64,000 bases of DNA from the NCBI RefSeq assembly GCF_018596315.1, contig NZ_JAHEAG010000020.1:62001-126000 (forward strand). Direction: 5' to 3'. The translations under genes were made by a program, and so were the position numbers. The stretch's first letter is position 1. The number at the start of each line of letters is the position of its first letter. The notes under the pieces are model-generated. The model saw nothing but the letters and a program-made list of their open reading frames with translations. It was not told the origin of the DNA and made no database searches. This DNA comes from Bradyrhizobium sp. SRL28 (GTDB lineage Bacteria > Pseudomonadota > Alphaproteobacteria > Rhizobiales > Xanthobacteraceae). This document shows positions 33,763 to 42,419 of this stretch, piece after piece.

Positions 33763-34164
33763 CTATTTCATTAGCCGCAGCAGGGACCGCCCGGCGGAGG
33801 ATCTCAATTCCTTGGCGTCCAATGTCCCATCCTTGTCCGGATTGGCTGCGTTGAAGCGCTGCTCGACGACAGCAAGATATTCGTCCAGCGTCAGCGTGCC
33901 ATCGCGGTCGGGATCGGCTGCAGCCAGTTCCTTGGCACTCAACCTGCCGCGCAACTCACGCGCATCGAGCGTGCCGTCCCGATCCGGGTCCAGTTTGGTA
34001 AACATTGCGGACGCAGCCTTCTTCACCTCGGCCAGATCGAGGGTGCCGTCATTGTCGGAGTCGAACATCTTGACCGGATCGACGCGCTTCGGTGCCGCCA
34101 GGGCGGTGCCGGAAAATGCAACAGCAGTGGCCAGTACTAGACCGATGAATAGGCGTGAAATCAT
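33763..34164 (-). CDS. exported EF-hand calcium-binding protein
   Basis: The 133-residue protein has a signal peptide (MISRLFIGLVLATAVAFSGTALAA) and four EF-hand loops of the DxDxDG type: DSDNDGTLDLAE, DPDRDGTLDARE, DPDRDGTLTLDE and NPDKDGTLDAKE. The loops are nearly identical, which points to internal duplication. It probably binds Ca2+ in the periplasm. AGGAGATCACAGG precedes ATG 34164; the longer frame from 34272 would bury the signal peptide. It is divergent from the next gene. Confidence 0.88.
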   Translation of the reverse strand: MISRLFIGLVLATAVAFSGTALAAPKRVDPVKMFDSDNDGTLDLAEVKKAASAMFTKLDPDRDGTLDARELRGRLSAKELAAADPDRDGTLTLDEYLAVVEQRFNAANPDKDGTLDAKELRSSAGRSLLRLMK

Positions 34165-34400
34165 CCTGTGATCTCCTGAGCGAAGCGATCTTGTAGATAA
34201 AGGCTTCAACGCGGTAATCGGTTCCAGCCGCCGGGCGCCGATGGTTCCCGAATTAACCGCCAGCGCGGACATAAAGGTTAACCAGCAAGCTTACCCGAGG
34301 GATTTGGTTTGCTCGCTGCCACAAGCAAGCTAACCGTCGAAGCTGCATTTTTCGACAGAGTTTGGTCTCTGTTCACGTTTTTCATTCAGGGAGCATTCCC

Positions 34401-34874
34401 ATGGTTCGTACAGTAAAGCCTATCTTAGATGCGCTCGATCTTGAGCGCGAGATTGAAAAGGAGTTTCGCAAGGTGCCGCATCACGAATCTCTGCCTACCG
34501 ATTTCGCGCCGCTTTCCGTACGCGCTCCGGATCTGGGGATGCCAGACTATGTAGAGCACAACGACGGCGCAACGGAGATCGGCAGGTTGTCGGCGGAAGC
34601 TGTTGTCCGCGAATATGAAGCCGCGGCGAAAGACATCGAGGCCCTGGGCGTTGAGCTCATGGAACAGGCCAGGCAATGCGAGGCCATGACTCGCGAGGCC
34701 CTCACAGTGACCGAAGAATTGAAGGAAACCGCAGCGCGATACCGCGCGGAGGCCAAACGCGTCTTCGTTCAAATTGAGAGCTGTTCGTTGTTGACGGCGG
34801 AAGTCCGCAAGATCTGCGAGGAAATGAAGGACAAGATCGCAACTCCGGCCAAGGTCGAAGCCAAAGCCGAGTAA
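34401..34874 (+). CDS. coiled-coil protein, unknown function
   Basis: The 157-residue product is soluble and highly charged. Residues about 70-150 are a long helix rich in Glu, Ala, Lys and Arg (AVVREYEAAAKDIEALGVELMEQARQ and onward), probably a coiled coil. The N-terminal 60 residues are proline- and histidine-containing and probably disordered. GGGAGCATTCCC precedes ATG 34401. I know no family; similar proteins seem to occur in Bradyrhizobium. The end of the gene faces the minus-strand ABC transporter. Confidence 0.65.
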   Translation: MVRTVKPILDALDLEREIEKEFRKVPHHESLPTDFAPLSVRAPDLGMPDYVEHNDGATEIGRLSAEAVVREYEAAAKDIEALGVELMEQARQCEAMTREALTVTEELKETAARYRAEAKRVFVQIESCSLLTAEVRKICEEMKDKIATPAKVEAKAE

Positions 34875-34924
34875 AGCCCGAGCCACCCGGGTATCACCGC
34901 GTCGGGGACGCGGATGGTGCGGTG

Positions 34925-35959
34925 CTACTCAGCCGCCCGCTCTCGCAGTCGCTGGGCATAGACGTTGATGATCAGCGCCGCCAGCAGGATCAGGCCGCGG
35001 ATCAATATCTTCAAAAAACTGTCGATGTTGACGTGATCGAGTCCGTTGTTGAGGACGCCGAGCACGAACAGGCCGACGATGGTATTGCCGATGCCGCCGC
35101 GGCCGCCAAAGAGACTGGTGCCGCCGACCACGACGGCGGCGATGGAATCCAGCAGATACGTGTCGAACTCGTTCTGCTGCGCGCTGCCGAAATGCGCGAC
35201 GCCCAGCATGCCGCCGATGCCGGCGCACACGGCCGAAATCACCATGACGCTGCCGAGGATCAGCTTGACGTTGAGGCCGGAATATTCAGCCGCTTCGCGG
35301 TTTCCGCCGACCATGTAGACGTAGCGGCCGAAGCGGGTGTAGGTCAGCACCAGATGGCCGCCGAGCAGCATCAGGGCGGCCACGATCACGATCCAGGGGA
35401 TGCCGCCGATCGATGTCGATCCCAGGGTCGTCACCAGCGGCGGTACCTTGTAGGCGATCTGCCCGCGCACCAATAGCGCCGAGACGCCGGCCGCGATCTG
35501 CATCATCGCCAGCGTCATGATGAAGGAGGGGATGCCGATGACAGTCAGCCCGAACGCGTTGACGAGGCCGAGCAGGGCGCACAGCGCCAGCGCCAGCAGG
35601 ATCGCGGCCCATCCAGGCATCGGGACGTTGGCGATGTTGACGTAGGATTCCTGCAGCGTGAAATAGGCGACCGCAATGCCGGTGACGTTGGCGATGGCGG
35701 CGACCGACAGATCGATTTCGGCGCACAGGATCACGAAGGTGAGGCCGACGGCGATGATGCCGGTGACTGAAATCTGGGTCAGGATGTTGCCGAAATTGTC
35801 GAGCGTCGCAAAGGACGGGCTCGCGACCGCAAAGAAGCTGAACAGGCAGATCAGCGTCAGGAACGGCGCGATGTTGCGCATCTGGGAGCGCAGCATCGCG
35901 GCGAGCCCGCGAGGCCGTTTCCGATCCGCAGCGACTGTCACGCTTTCACCTGAAGTCAT
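34925..35959 (-). CDS. sugar ABC transporter permease (RbsC-like)
   Basis: The 344-residue inner-membrane permease of a CUT2-type importer has about 8-10 helices and the BPD_transp_2 pattern: VGLTFVILCAEIDLSVAAIANVTGIAVAY near the second helix, GIPSFIMTLAMMQIAAGV, and the coupling-helix region YVYMVGGNREAAEYSGLNV. GGRGGIGNTIVGLFVLGVLNNGLD is also typical. ATG 35959 follows CCGG-rich spacing 10 bases after the ATPase gene. It is the last gene of the three-gene operon. Confidence 0.92.
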   Translation of the reverse strand: MTSGESVTVAADRKRPRGLAAMLRSQMRNIAPFLTLICLFSFFAVASPSFATLDNFGNILTQISVTGIIAVGLTFVILCAEIDLSVAAIANVTGIAVAYFTLQESYVNIANVPMPGWAAILLALALCALLGLVNAFGLTVIGIPSFIMTLAMMQIAAGVSALLVRGQIAYKVPPLVTTLGSTSIGGIPWIVIVAALMLLGGHLVLTYTRFGRYVYMVGGNREAAEYSGLNVKLILGSVMVISAVCAGIGGMLGVAHFGSAQQNEFDTYLLDSIAAVVVGGTSLFGGRGGIGNTIVGLFVLGVLNNGLDHVNIDSFLKILIRGLILLAALIINVYAQRLRERAAE

Positions 35960-35969
35960 GCCGGTCTCC

Positions 35970-37472
35970 TCACGCCGCTTCCAAGAGGCGGTCCTTGCTG
36001 ATCTGTTCGTTGGCAAACTCGCGCACGACAGCGCCGCGCTTGAGCACGATGACGCGGTCGGCGAGCGACAGTACCGTCTCGGGCTCGGTGGAGAGCACGA
36101 TGATGGCGAGCCCCTTGGCGCGCAGATCCCTGACGATGTGGATGACGTCGTTCTTGGCGCCGACATCCATGCCGCGGGTCGGCTCGCACAGCACCAATAG
36201 CCGCGGCGGATAGCTCAGCCATTTCGCCAGCGCCACCTTCTGCTGATTGCCGCCCGACAGCATGCCGAGGTCGAGATCGACGGCCGCGGGCCGGATCCGC
36301 AGCTGCTCGACCTGCCGATTGGCAATCGCTCGCTCGCGCGACGGCTTGAGCAGCAATGACGAGATGCGATCGAGGATGCTGATCGAGACGTTCTTGTAGA
36401 CCGGCTCCTGCAGGAACAGCATGTCGCGCCGGCTCTCGGGGACGAAGGCGATGCCGGAACGCCTGGCGTCCGCCGTGCTGCGGAAGGCCTTCTGGTTGCC
36501 TGCGACCGCGAGCGTGCCGAGGTCGGGCTTTATCTTGCCGAACAGGATCCGCGCCAGCTCGAGCTGCCCGCATCCCATGAAGCCGTAGATGCCGAGCACC
36601 TCGCCGGCGCGGGCCTCGAACGAAACCTCGCGCAGGCGGCCCGCCAGCGTCAGCCCGTTTGCGTTCAGCACCACCGGCTGATCGGTCGGTGGCGGCAGCA
36701 TGATGTCGTGGGTGTAGGTCTCCTCCAGGGCCTCGCGGCCCTTGCCGATCATCGCCTCGATCAGGGCCGGCTTGCTCGTCTCCGAAGCGGCGGTCTCCGC
36801 GACCTTCCTGCCGTTGCGGAACACCGTCACGGTGTCGGAGACACGCAGGATGTCCTCGATGAAATGCGAGATGAAGACGATGCTGGTGCCTTCGTCCCGC
36901 AGCCGTTTCAGCGTCGTGAACAGGCGCTCCACTTCCGGCGGCGACAGCGCCGAGGTCGGCTCGTCGAGAATGATGATGCGGGCGCCCGAGGACAGCACGC
37001 GGGCGATCTCGATCAGTTGCTGCAGCCCGATCGGGAGGTCACCGAGCCGCGACATCGGATCGACGTCGATGCCGAACCGCTTGAGCTGCTCGCCGGCCTC
37101 GCGGGCCATGCGCCGCCATTGCACCAGCCCTAAGCGGTTGGTCGGCTGATTGCCGAGAAACACGTTCTCGGCCACCGTCAGGTCAGGCGCCACGCTGAGT
37201 TCCTGATGAACCATCGCGATGCCGGCCGCATGCGCGTCGCGCACCGATCGAAAGCGGGTTTCCTTCCCATCCAGCACGAACCGGCCGGAAAAATCCGCAT
37301 GCACGCCGGCGATGATCTTCATCAGCGTGCTTTTCCCCGCGCCGTTCTCGCCGACGAGACCGTGGATCTCGCCGGCGGTGAGCGCGAAGTCGACTCCACG
37401 AAGGGCCTCGACGCCGCCGAAGGCCTTCGTGATGTCGTGCAGTTCGAGAATGGGCTGATGTCCCCTGGACAT
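35970..37472 (-). CDS. sugar ABC transporter ATP-binding protein (RbsA/MglA-like)
   Basis: The 500-residue protein contains two fused ABC domains, as in CUT2 importers. The first has Walker A GENGAGKSTL (about 41-50), signature LPIGLQQLIEIARVL and IILDEPTSALS. The second has a degenerate Walker A (YGFMGCGQLELARILFG), signature MLSGGNQQKVALAKWL and VLCEPTRGMD. The asymmetry is normal for RbsA/XylG. It energises uptake of a monosaccharide or related ligand. Confidence 0.94.
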   Translation of the reverse strand: MSRGHQPILELHDITKAFGGVEALRGVDFALTAGEIHGLVGENGAGKSTLMKIIAGVHADFSGRFVLDGKETRFRSVRDAHAAGIAMVHQELSVAPDLTVAENVFLGNQPTNRLGLVQWRRMAREAGEQLKRFGIDVDPMSRLGDLPIGLQQLIEIARVLSSGARIIILDEPTSALSPPEVERLFTTLKRLRDEGTSIVFISHFIEDILRVSDTVTVFRNGRKVAETAASETSKPALIEAMIGKGREALEETYTHDIMLPPPTDQPVVLNANGLTLAGRLREVSFEARAGEVLGIYGFMGCGQLELARILFGKIKPDLGTLAVAGNQKAFRSTADARRSGIAFVPESRRDMLFLQEPVYKNVSISILDRISSLLLKPSRERAIANRQVEQLRIRPAAVDLDLGMLSGGNQQKVALAKWLSYPPRLLVLCEPTRGMDVGAKNDVIHIVRDLRAKGLAIIVLSTEPETVLSLADRVIVLKRGAVVREFANEQISKDRLLEAA

Positions 37473-37478
37473 GCTGGC

Positions 37479-38498
37479 TCAGATCAGGAAGTGATCCTCC
37501 ATCCATTGCATGCCGGCGGCGTTAGCCTTCGTCACCACGGGGCCGTCCGTGATCACATGCTTCGGGATGCCCTGTCCGCTCTTCTCGCCCGCGGTCACCG
37601 CGGCGACGCCGGCAACGATGGCGCCGCCATGGATGCGGCAGGAGGGGTTGCGGACGGTCGCGAACATGCGGCCTTCGCTCACCGCCTGGATCGCCGGCGG
37701 CATGGCGTCGACGCCGCCGATCAGGATATTGGTGCGGTTGCGTGCCTTCATGATGTTGTAGGCGGCCAGCGCCATGTCGTCATTGTGGAAGAACGCCGCA
37801 TCGATCTGCGGATGCTTCGTCAGATAGGTCTCCCATAGCCGGGCTGTCTTCGAGACGTCCCAATCGGCCGGTTGGGTGTCGAGCACCTCGATGTTCGGGA
37901 ATTGCTTGATGACGGACTCAAAGCCCTTGGCGCGGCCCTGTGCGCCGGTATGGCCGAGTGCGCCTTGCGTCATGATGATCTTGCCCTTGCCGCCCATGGC
38001 GTTGCAGAGCGCCTGCGTCACCGAAGCGCCCATGAACTCGTTATCGGGCGCCAGGAACGAGTGAACCTTGATCTGGTCGAGCGGGGCGATCAGGGTATCC
38101 ATGTCGATGACGGGCGTGCCGGCATCGATCATCTTCTGCACGGGCTGGACCAGCGTGCCGATGCCGAACGCCTGGATGGCGACGAAGTCCCATTTCTGCG
38201 AGGCCATGTTGTCGATCGCCGCGCGCTGCTTGACCGCGTCGAGCTGGCCGTCGAACCAGGTGACCTCGACGTTGAACAGCTTGCCCCACCATTCCGCCGC
38301 CTGCTTGCCCTGGGCGCACCACGTGGCCTGCAGGCCGGCATTGGAGAACGCCGCCTTCAGCGGTTTCTCCGAACGTGCGGCTGCCGCCAGCGCCGGGTTG
38401 ATGCCCAACCCGCCGAGCAGGGCGGTTGCCGCACCGGCAGCCGCCCCTGTTTGAAGAAGATTACGCCTTGTCGTAGAGGATTTCTCAGTCCCTGACAT
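37479..38498 (-). CDS. sugar ABC transporter substrate-binding protein
   Basis: The 339-residue periplasmic protein starts with a twin-arginine-like signal (TTRRNLLQTGAAAGAATALLGG), then a type I (RbsB-like) binding fold: KAAFSNAGLQATWCAQGKQAAEWW, FDGQLDAVKQRAAIDNMASQKWDFVAIQ and the hinge-region VIDMDTLIAPLDQ. The sugar cannot be named from sequence. CGAGGGAGCG precedes ATG 38498, so the in-frame ATG at 38549 is rejected. It is first in the operon, followed by ATPase (6 bases) and permease (10 bases). Confidence 0.92.
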   Translation of the reverse strand: MSGTEKSSTTRRNLLQTGAAAGAATALLGGLGINPALAAAARSEKPLKAAFSNAGLQATWCAQGKQAAEWWGKLFNVEVTWFDGQLDAVKQRAAIDNMASQKWDFVAIQAFGIGTLVQPVQKMIDAGTPVIDMDTLIAPLDQIKVHSFLAPDNEFMGASVTQALCNAMGGKGKIIMTQGALGHTGAQGRAKGFESVIKQFPNIEVLDTQPADWDVSKTARLWETYLTKHPQIDAAFFHNDDMALAAYNIMKARNRTNILIGGVDAMPPAIQAVSEGRMFATVRNPSCRIHGGAIVAGVAAVTAGEKSGQGIPKHVITDGPVVTKANAAGMQWMEDHFLI

Positions 38499-38653
38499 CG
38501 CTCGCTCCCTCGTTTGTCGTTTTTTACCGACGGCGTCGATTGCACGCACCGCGGATCGAGGCAGTCAATCACAACAGGCGCGCTCGCGCCAACCCTGCAA
38601 CATCCCGTCTAGAAAATCTTTGTGACCTGGAATCCGCGATAAGGCAGATCCTG

Positions 38654-39058
38654 TTAGTCTTGCGCTGCAGCGAGGACGTCGATTTCGCCGAGCAAGCTTC
38701 GCCAAGCCGCATCGATCTCGTCCGACCAATCGCTGCCCAAAACCTCGCGCAGCGTCTGGGCAATGATGCCGAAGAACGCGACGAACAGTTCGCGCGGCGT
38801 GCCGTAGGCGTCGTGCGAGGAAACCTCTGAGATGATCAGGCGGAAATGGCCGGTGCGCTCTCCGGCGAAATCCAGGATGGCGTCGATCGTCAAAGCCAGC
38901 ATCGAACCCTTGACGAGTTCGCTGCCCTCGGTCCGGAACATCGTCCGCGCTTCGGGATGCGCGTCGAACAGGCGGCGATAGACCAGCGGCGTCAGATCCT
39001 CGCAGCGCTCGGCAGCCAGTTCAAAACTTCGCTCGATCGGATTTGACGATGCCATCAT
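38654..39058 (-). CDS. single-domain globin
   Basis: The 134-residue protein fits the bacterial globin (flavohemoglobin-like) family: LTPLVYRRLFDAHPEARTMF matches the A-C helices, His82 in VSSHDAYGTPRELF is the likely proximal heme ligand, and FFGIIAQTLREVLGSDWSDEIDAAWRSLLGEI the G-H helices. No FAD/NAD reductase domain follows. Such proteins bind O2 or NO. Two adjacent ATGs (39058, 39055) give the same product within one residue; neither has a strong ribosome site. A terminator and candidate sRNA lie just upstream on the same strand. Confidence 0.82.
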   Translation of the reverse strand: MMASSNPIERSFELAAERCEDLTPLVYRRLFDAHPEARTMFRTEGSELVKGSMLALTIDAILDFAGERTGHFRLIISEVSSHDAYGTPRELFVAFFGIIAQTLREVLGSDWSDEIDAAWRSLLGEIDVLAAAQD

Positions 39059-39092
39059 TGCCGTTTGCGATCGTCGTGAAAAAAAACGTCTC

Positions 39093-39260
39093 GCAAAAAA
39101 AAGAGCAGGGCGCCAAGCCCTGCTCAAAAATTGTGTCGACCCTTAATTTCCTCGAAAATTTAGATTTGCTCTTGATTGTCGAGGCGACGCTGCTTGTGCG
39201 CGTCAGGGCTCCTCCCGAGACTTGGACCACCAAGCTAAACCTCTCGGCCAGCCTGAGCCT
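39093..39260 (-). ncRNA. candidate small RNA upstream of the globin gene
   Basis: On the minus strand a possible promoter (GTGACA, 17-base spacer, TACCAA near 39290-39265) is followed by a strongly structured segment at 39259-39207. There three nested stems can form: GGCTC/GAGCC, CCGAGA/TCTCGG and CTTGG/CCAAG. An A/T-rich unstructured stretch follows, then a perfect terminator stem with eight T. The region encodes no convincing protein. The layout (structured 5' end, open middle, intrinsic terminator, about 165 nt) is that of a trans-acting sRNA. I cannot match it to a known family. Confidence 0.5.
39095..39125 (-). terminator. strong rho-independent terminator, minus strand
   Basis: GAGCAGGG (39103-39110) pairs with CCCTGCTC (39118-39125), loop CGCCAAG. 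On the minus strand eight T follow (complement of 39095-39102). It lies upstream of the globin ATG, so it ends a separate transcript. Confidence 0.9.
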
Positions 39261-39375
39261 GAATTGGTAGACCATCTTTTTCGACTTGTCACCATTTTCG
39301 GCAACGTTTGTTCAAAATTCCAGCAATCTGCGAAATGATTGGGAAGTTACTACTTATGCTTGTGGATTTAGCCGC

Positions 39376-39397
39376 AATACCCCCGAGGCTTGGTATT
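39376..39397. promoter_or_regulatory. inverted repeat upstream of the copper locus
   Basis: AATACC (39376-39381) and GGTATT (39392-39397) form a 6-10-6 inverted repeat about 140 bases before the first gene of the copper locus. It is a possible operator. The rest of 39261-39537 shows no open frame with a ribosome site. Confidence 0.3.
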
Positions 39398-39537
39398 AGG
39401 GTAGGGCGCCCTTCAAAAGCTGCAAAACGCATCGTTTTTTGCCAGCTTCTCTCCTTGGAACGGCAACATACTTCCGGGAACCTGATCTCGACTTCGGACT
39501 CTCATGGTGATTAAGGTCTGAAGCGGATGGGTTTGCG

Positions 39538-39909
39538 ATGCGCCGGCGGCTGAAGAATTTTCTGCCAATTGTCCTGATTGCCCTGGTGGTGCAGGTTTTT
39601 GCACCGATCGGCGCATGCTGGGCGGCGAGCATCGCGGCCTCTGATCCGCTCGCCGGCGCCGTCATCTGCCACGGCAATGGTGCGCCCGGTGCAGGGCAGA
39701 CCGATCAGGCCGGCCACCGCGCCCATGACGGATGCTGCTCGGTTTGCAGCGTGCTGCAGACCGGTGCGCCAGTCGATGTGCCGGATAGTGCGGCGATCGA
39801 CGTCGATCGGGTTGCCGAGCGGGTGGCCTGGTTCGATTTTGCCTTCCGGCTGACGAATGCTCGCGCAGGCAGCCACGCGCAGGCGCGTGCGCCACCCTCG
39901 ATTTCCTGA
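39538..39909 (+). CDS. DUF2946 family Cys/His-rich protein (copy 1)
   Basis: The 123-residue protein has an N-terminal hydrophobic segment (FLPIVLIALVVQVFAPIGACWA) that serves as signal or anchor, then a metal-site-like cluster: C44-H45, H60, H63, C66-C67 and C70 (HDGCCSVC). The Ala/Arg-rich end is SHAQARAPPSIS. DUF2946 genes frequently precede copper-related TonB receptors. It heads the 39.5-50.2 kb locus and is a paralogue of 44181-44558. The likely role is periplasmic copper binding; that is inference from the ligands and neighbours. Confidence 0.8.
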   Translation: MRRRLKNFLPIVLIALVVQVFAPIGACWAASIAASDPLAGAVICHGNGAPGAGQTDQAGHRAHDGCCSVCSVLQTGAPVDVPDSAAIDVDRVAERVAWFDFAFRLTNARAGSHAQARAPPSIS

Positions 39910-40002
39910 CGACCTGGAACACCCAATGATCGGTGCGGCGACAGCCGTGCCGGTTGGTGCAGTCATTCGAGCCGGCCGAAGAGCCGGCGTCAGGAATATC
40001 TT

Positions 40003-42390
40003 ATGTATCGTTATCATGCCTTGGGTGGCGCGAGCCTGCTTGTGCTCGGCAGCGCGCTCGCCCTTGTGCCGTCGGCCGCAGAGGCCCAGACGGCGCTGCC
40101 GGCGGTGACCGTCGAGGCGCCGCGCGCCACGGCCGCGAGACCTGCGGCCCGAAAGCCGGCCGTTCGCTCGTCCGCCCGGACGCAGGCGCGGCCGCCTTCG
40201 GCCAACCCCGCGCCTGCCGCGTCGCTGACCGCGGGCATTACCCCGAGCGTGGCGCGCGCGCTGCTTTACCAGGCGCCCACTGGCCAAACCGAGACAACCA
40301 TCGACCGCAGCCAGTTCGAGAACCGGCCGGCGTTCTCCGTGGCCGACGTGCTGCGCGAGAGCCCCGGTATCTCGGTGAAGCAGGGCAACGGTCCGCGCGA
40401 TATCGGCATCTCGATTCGCGGCTCCAACGCCCGCAACGGTTTCGGCATCCGCAACCTCGTGATCTTCGACGATGGTTTTCCGGTCACGCAGCCGGACGGG
40501 CTTTCCCGCAGCGACCTGATCGACCCCAAGGCCTATGCCGCAATCGATGTCATCCGGGGGCCGTCGTCGGCGCTCTATGGCAATTACGCGACCGGCGGCG
40601 CGCTCAATTTCCGTACCCGTCCGGGCCGAACCATCGACGGGGTCGAATATGGCGTCGAGGGCGGCAGCTTCGGCTATCTCAACAACTATCTCGCCGCAGG
40701 CAAGAAGGTCGGCAATTTCGAGTACTCGTTGTTTGCCAGTGACGCGCGCGGCGATGGTTTTATCGGCAATAGCTGGTTCAACACCCAGACGGTGAATTTT
40801 CTCGGCACGTTGCACGCCACGCCCGACGATCGCTTCACGGTCAAATTCATCAACAACAATCTCGACACAAGGCTGCCGCTCCGGTACACGCTCGACCAGT
40901 TCTACCAAAATCCGTTCCAGCAAGGCTGCACGACGGGCGGAGCCGCCGCAACCGCACGTGGATGTGCAACGGTGCCATTGTTCAACAATGGCTTTAACGG
41001 CCTAACAACACCTCAGACCGCCACTCAGGCGGGCCTCGGCCGCGACGACAGGCGAACGATCGTCGGCGGGCGATGGGAGCACGATTTCGACAACACGACG
41101 ACGTGGCGCAACCAGTTCGTGTTCGACGACCGCAACATCAATCAGCCGACCGGAGGCACCAGCACGATCGGCGATTTTCCGTCGTACAACTACATGAGCG
41201 ACGTCACCAAGCGCGGTGAAATTTTCGGTTTGGAGTCCACCACCTATTTCGGGGCCTTCTACAATACGCTCACCGCTTCGAGCGACTCGAGATTCGTGAT
41301 GCCGGGCGGCAACGCTACCCTTGGCAGGCTGCAGAGCAATTCCTGGAGCAACACCACCAACTACGGCGTTCGCGCGCGCGAGGAACTTAAGCTGACGTCC
41401 TCATTGACCGCCGTGGCGGGCATCGGGTGGGAGACCACCAATTTGAATGGACTGAATACGATTTACAAAAATCAGAGAACCGGTGCCGCAAACGTTCCCC
41501 CGGTGATGATCGACGCGGACAAACAGTTCCAGAACCTAGCTCCTGAGTTGGCACTGCTCTACCGGCTCAATAGCGAATGGCAATTCCGTGCCCGAGCCGC
41601 AACCGGTTACGGAACGCCGCAGGTCGGCAACCTATTTGTCATCGCCAGCGGCGAGAATGGCAACAATACGCAGCTAAGGACGCAGAAGAACATCGGCTAT
41701 GACGTCGGGTTCGACTGGACGCCGAACAACACGCTCAAATTCAGCGCGACCGGCTTCTACGAGTTCTTCAAAGACGAACTGGTGACCCAGGCGACTCCGG
41801 CCGGAGCACCCAATACGAGCTACACCTTCAATGCGCCGCGATCCGAACATCGCGGGGTCGAACTCGCCGCCGACTGGAAATTCTATCCCGGCTGGCGATT
41901 CACCGCGGCCTATACCTATCTCGATCAGTACTACACCGAATATGTCGAGCAGATCACCAACGCGACCAGTGGGACGACGTTCAGCTTCAACCGCGCCGGC
42001 AACAAGATTCCCGGCATCTCGCCGCACGAACTGACGGCGCGGCTCGGCTATGAACAGATGTGGGGGCCGCTTGCCGGCCTCGGAGCGTTCGTCGAGGTTC
42101 AGTGGAAGGATTCGTTCTACATGGACAACGCCAATTTGCGGAAGGCGCCCGGTTACGAGCTGGTCAATCTCAACGTCCACTACAAGACGGACCTCCAATC
42201 CGATTACTTCAAGTCGTTGAGCATGTACGTCGAAGTCAGGAACGTGTTCGACCGGACATATGTGGCTTCCGCGAACAATATCGGAAACTCGGTCACGGCC
42301 GGCGGCCTTCAAGGTCTCAGCTCGACCGGCTCGATCTACGCCGGCTCGCCGCGCGCATTCATGGCCGGAATGAAGTTGGCGTTCAAATGA
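40003..42390 (+). CDS. TonB-dependent outer-membrane receptor (copper locus, copy 1)
   Basis: The 795-residue protein has a signal peptide (to about residue 28), an Ala/Pro/Arg-rich linker, a plug domain (FSVADVLRESPGISVKQGNGPRDIGISIRGS, then VIRGPSSALYGNYATGGALNF) and a long beta-barrel ending in FMAGMKLAFK with terminal Phe-Lys. This is a ligand-gated channel powered by TonB. The ligand is inferred to be copper, or a copper complex, from the neighbours. The 93-base gap after the DUF2946 gene resembles the gap before the second receptor (GTCAGGAATATCTT). Confidence 0.92.
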   Translation: MYRYHALGGASLLVLGSALALVPSAAEAQTALPAVTVEAPRATAARPAARKPAVRSSARTQARPPSANPAPAASLTAGITPSVARALLYQAPTGQTETTIDRSQFENRPAFSVADVLRESPGISVKQGNGPRDIGISIRGSNARNGFGIRNLVIFDDGFPVTQPDGLSRSDLIDPKAYAAIDVIRGPSSALYGNYATGGALNFRTRPGRTIDGVEYGVEGGSFGYLNNYLAAGKKVGNFEYSLFASDARGDGFIGNSWFNTQTVNFLGTLHATPDDRFTVKFINNNLDTRLPLRYTLDQFYQNPFQQGCTTGGAAATARGCATVPLFNNGFNGLTTPQTATQAGLGRDDRRTIVGGRWEHDFDNTTTWRNQFVFDDRNINQPTGGTSTIGDFPSYNYMSDVTKRGEIFGLESTTYFGAFYNTLTASSDSRFVMPGGNATLGRLQSNSWSNTTNYGVRAREELKLTSSLTAVAGIGWETTNLNGLNTIYKNQRTGAANVPPVMIDADKQFQNLAPELALLYRLNSEWQFRARAATGYGTPQVGNLFVIASGENGNNTQLRTQKNIGYDVGFDWTPNNTLKFSATGFYEFFKDELVTQATPAGAPNTSYTFNAPRSEHRGVELAADWKFYPGWRFTAAYTYLDQYYTEYVEQITNATSGTTFSFNRAGNKIPGISPHELTARLGYEQMWGPLAGLGAFVEVQWKDSFYMDNANLRKAPGYELVNLNVHYKTDLQSDYFKSLSMYVEVRNVFDRTYVASANNIGNSVTAGGLQGLSSTGSIYAGSPRAFMAGMKLAFK

Positions 42391-42419
42391 CCGGACAACA
42401 ACGCAGGAGGAGTAAAGCC

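Noticed and set aside
39207..39259. tRNA-like segment (GGCCGAGAGGTTTAG resembles a class II D arm)
   Set aside because: The putative anticodon loop has six or fewer bases, there is no T arm with GTTC, and the stems nest as one long hairpin. Treated as part of a candidate sRNA instead.
39093..39260. 6S RNA or SRP RNA
   Set aside because: The 5' and 3' ends do not pair around a central bubble, and the conserved SRP GGTCAGG..GGAAGGAAGCA core is absent.
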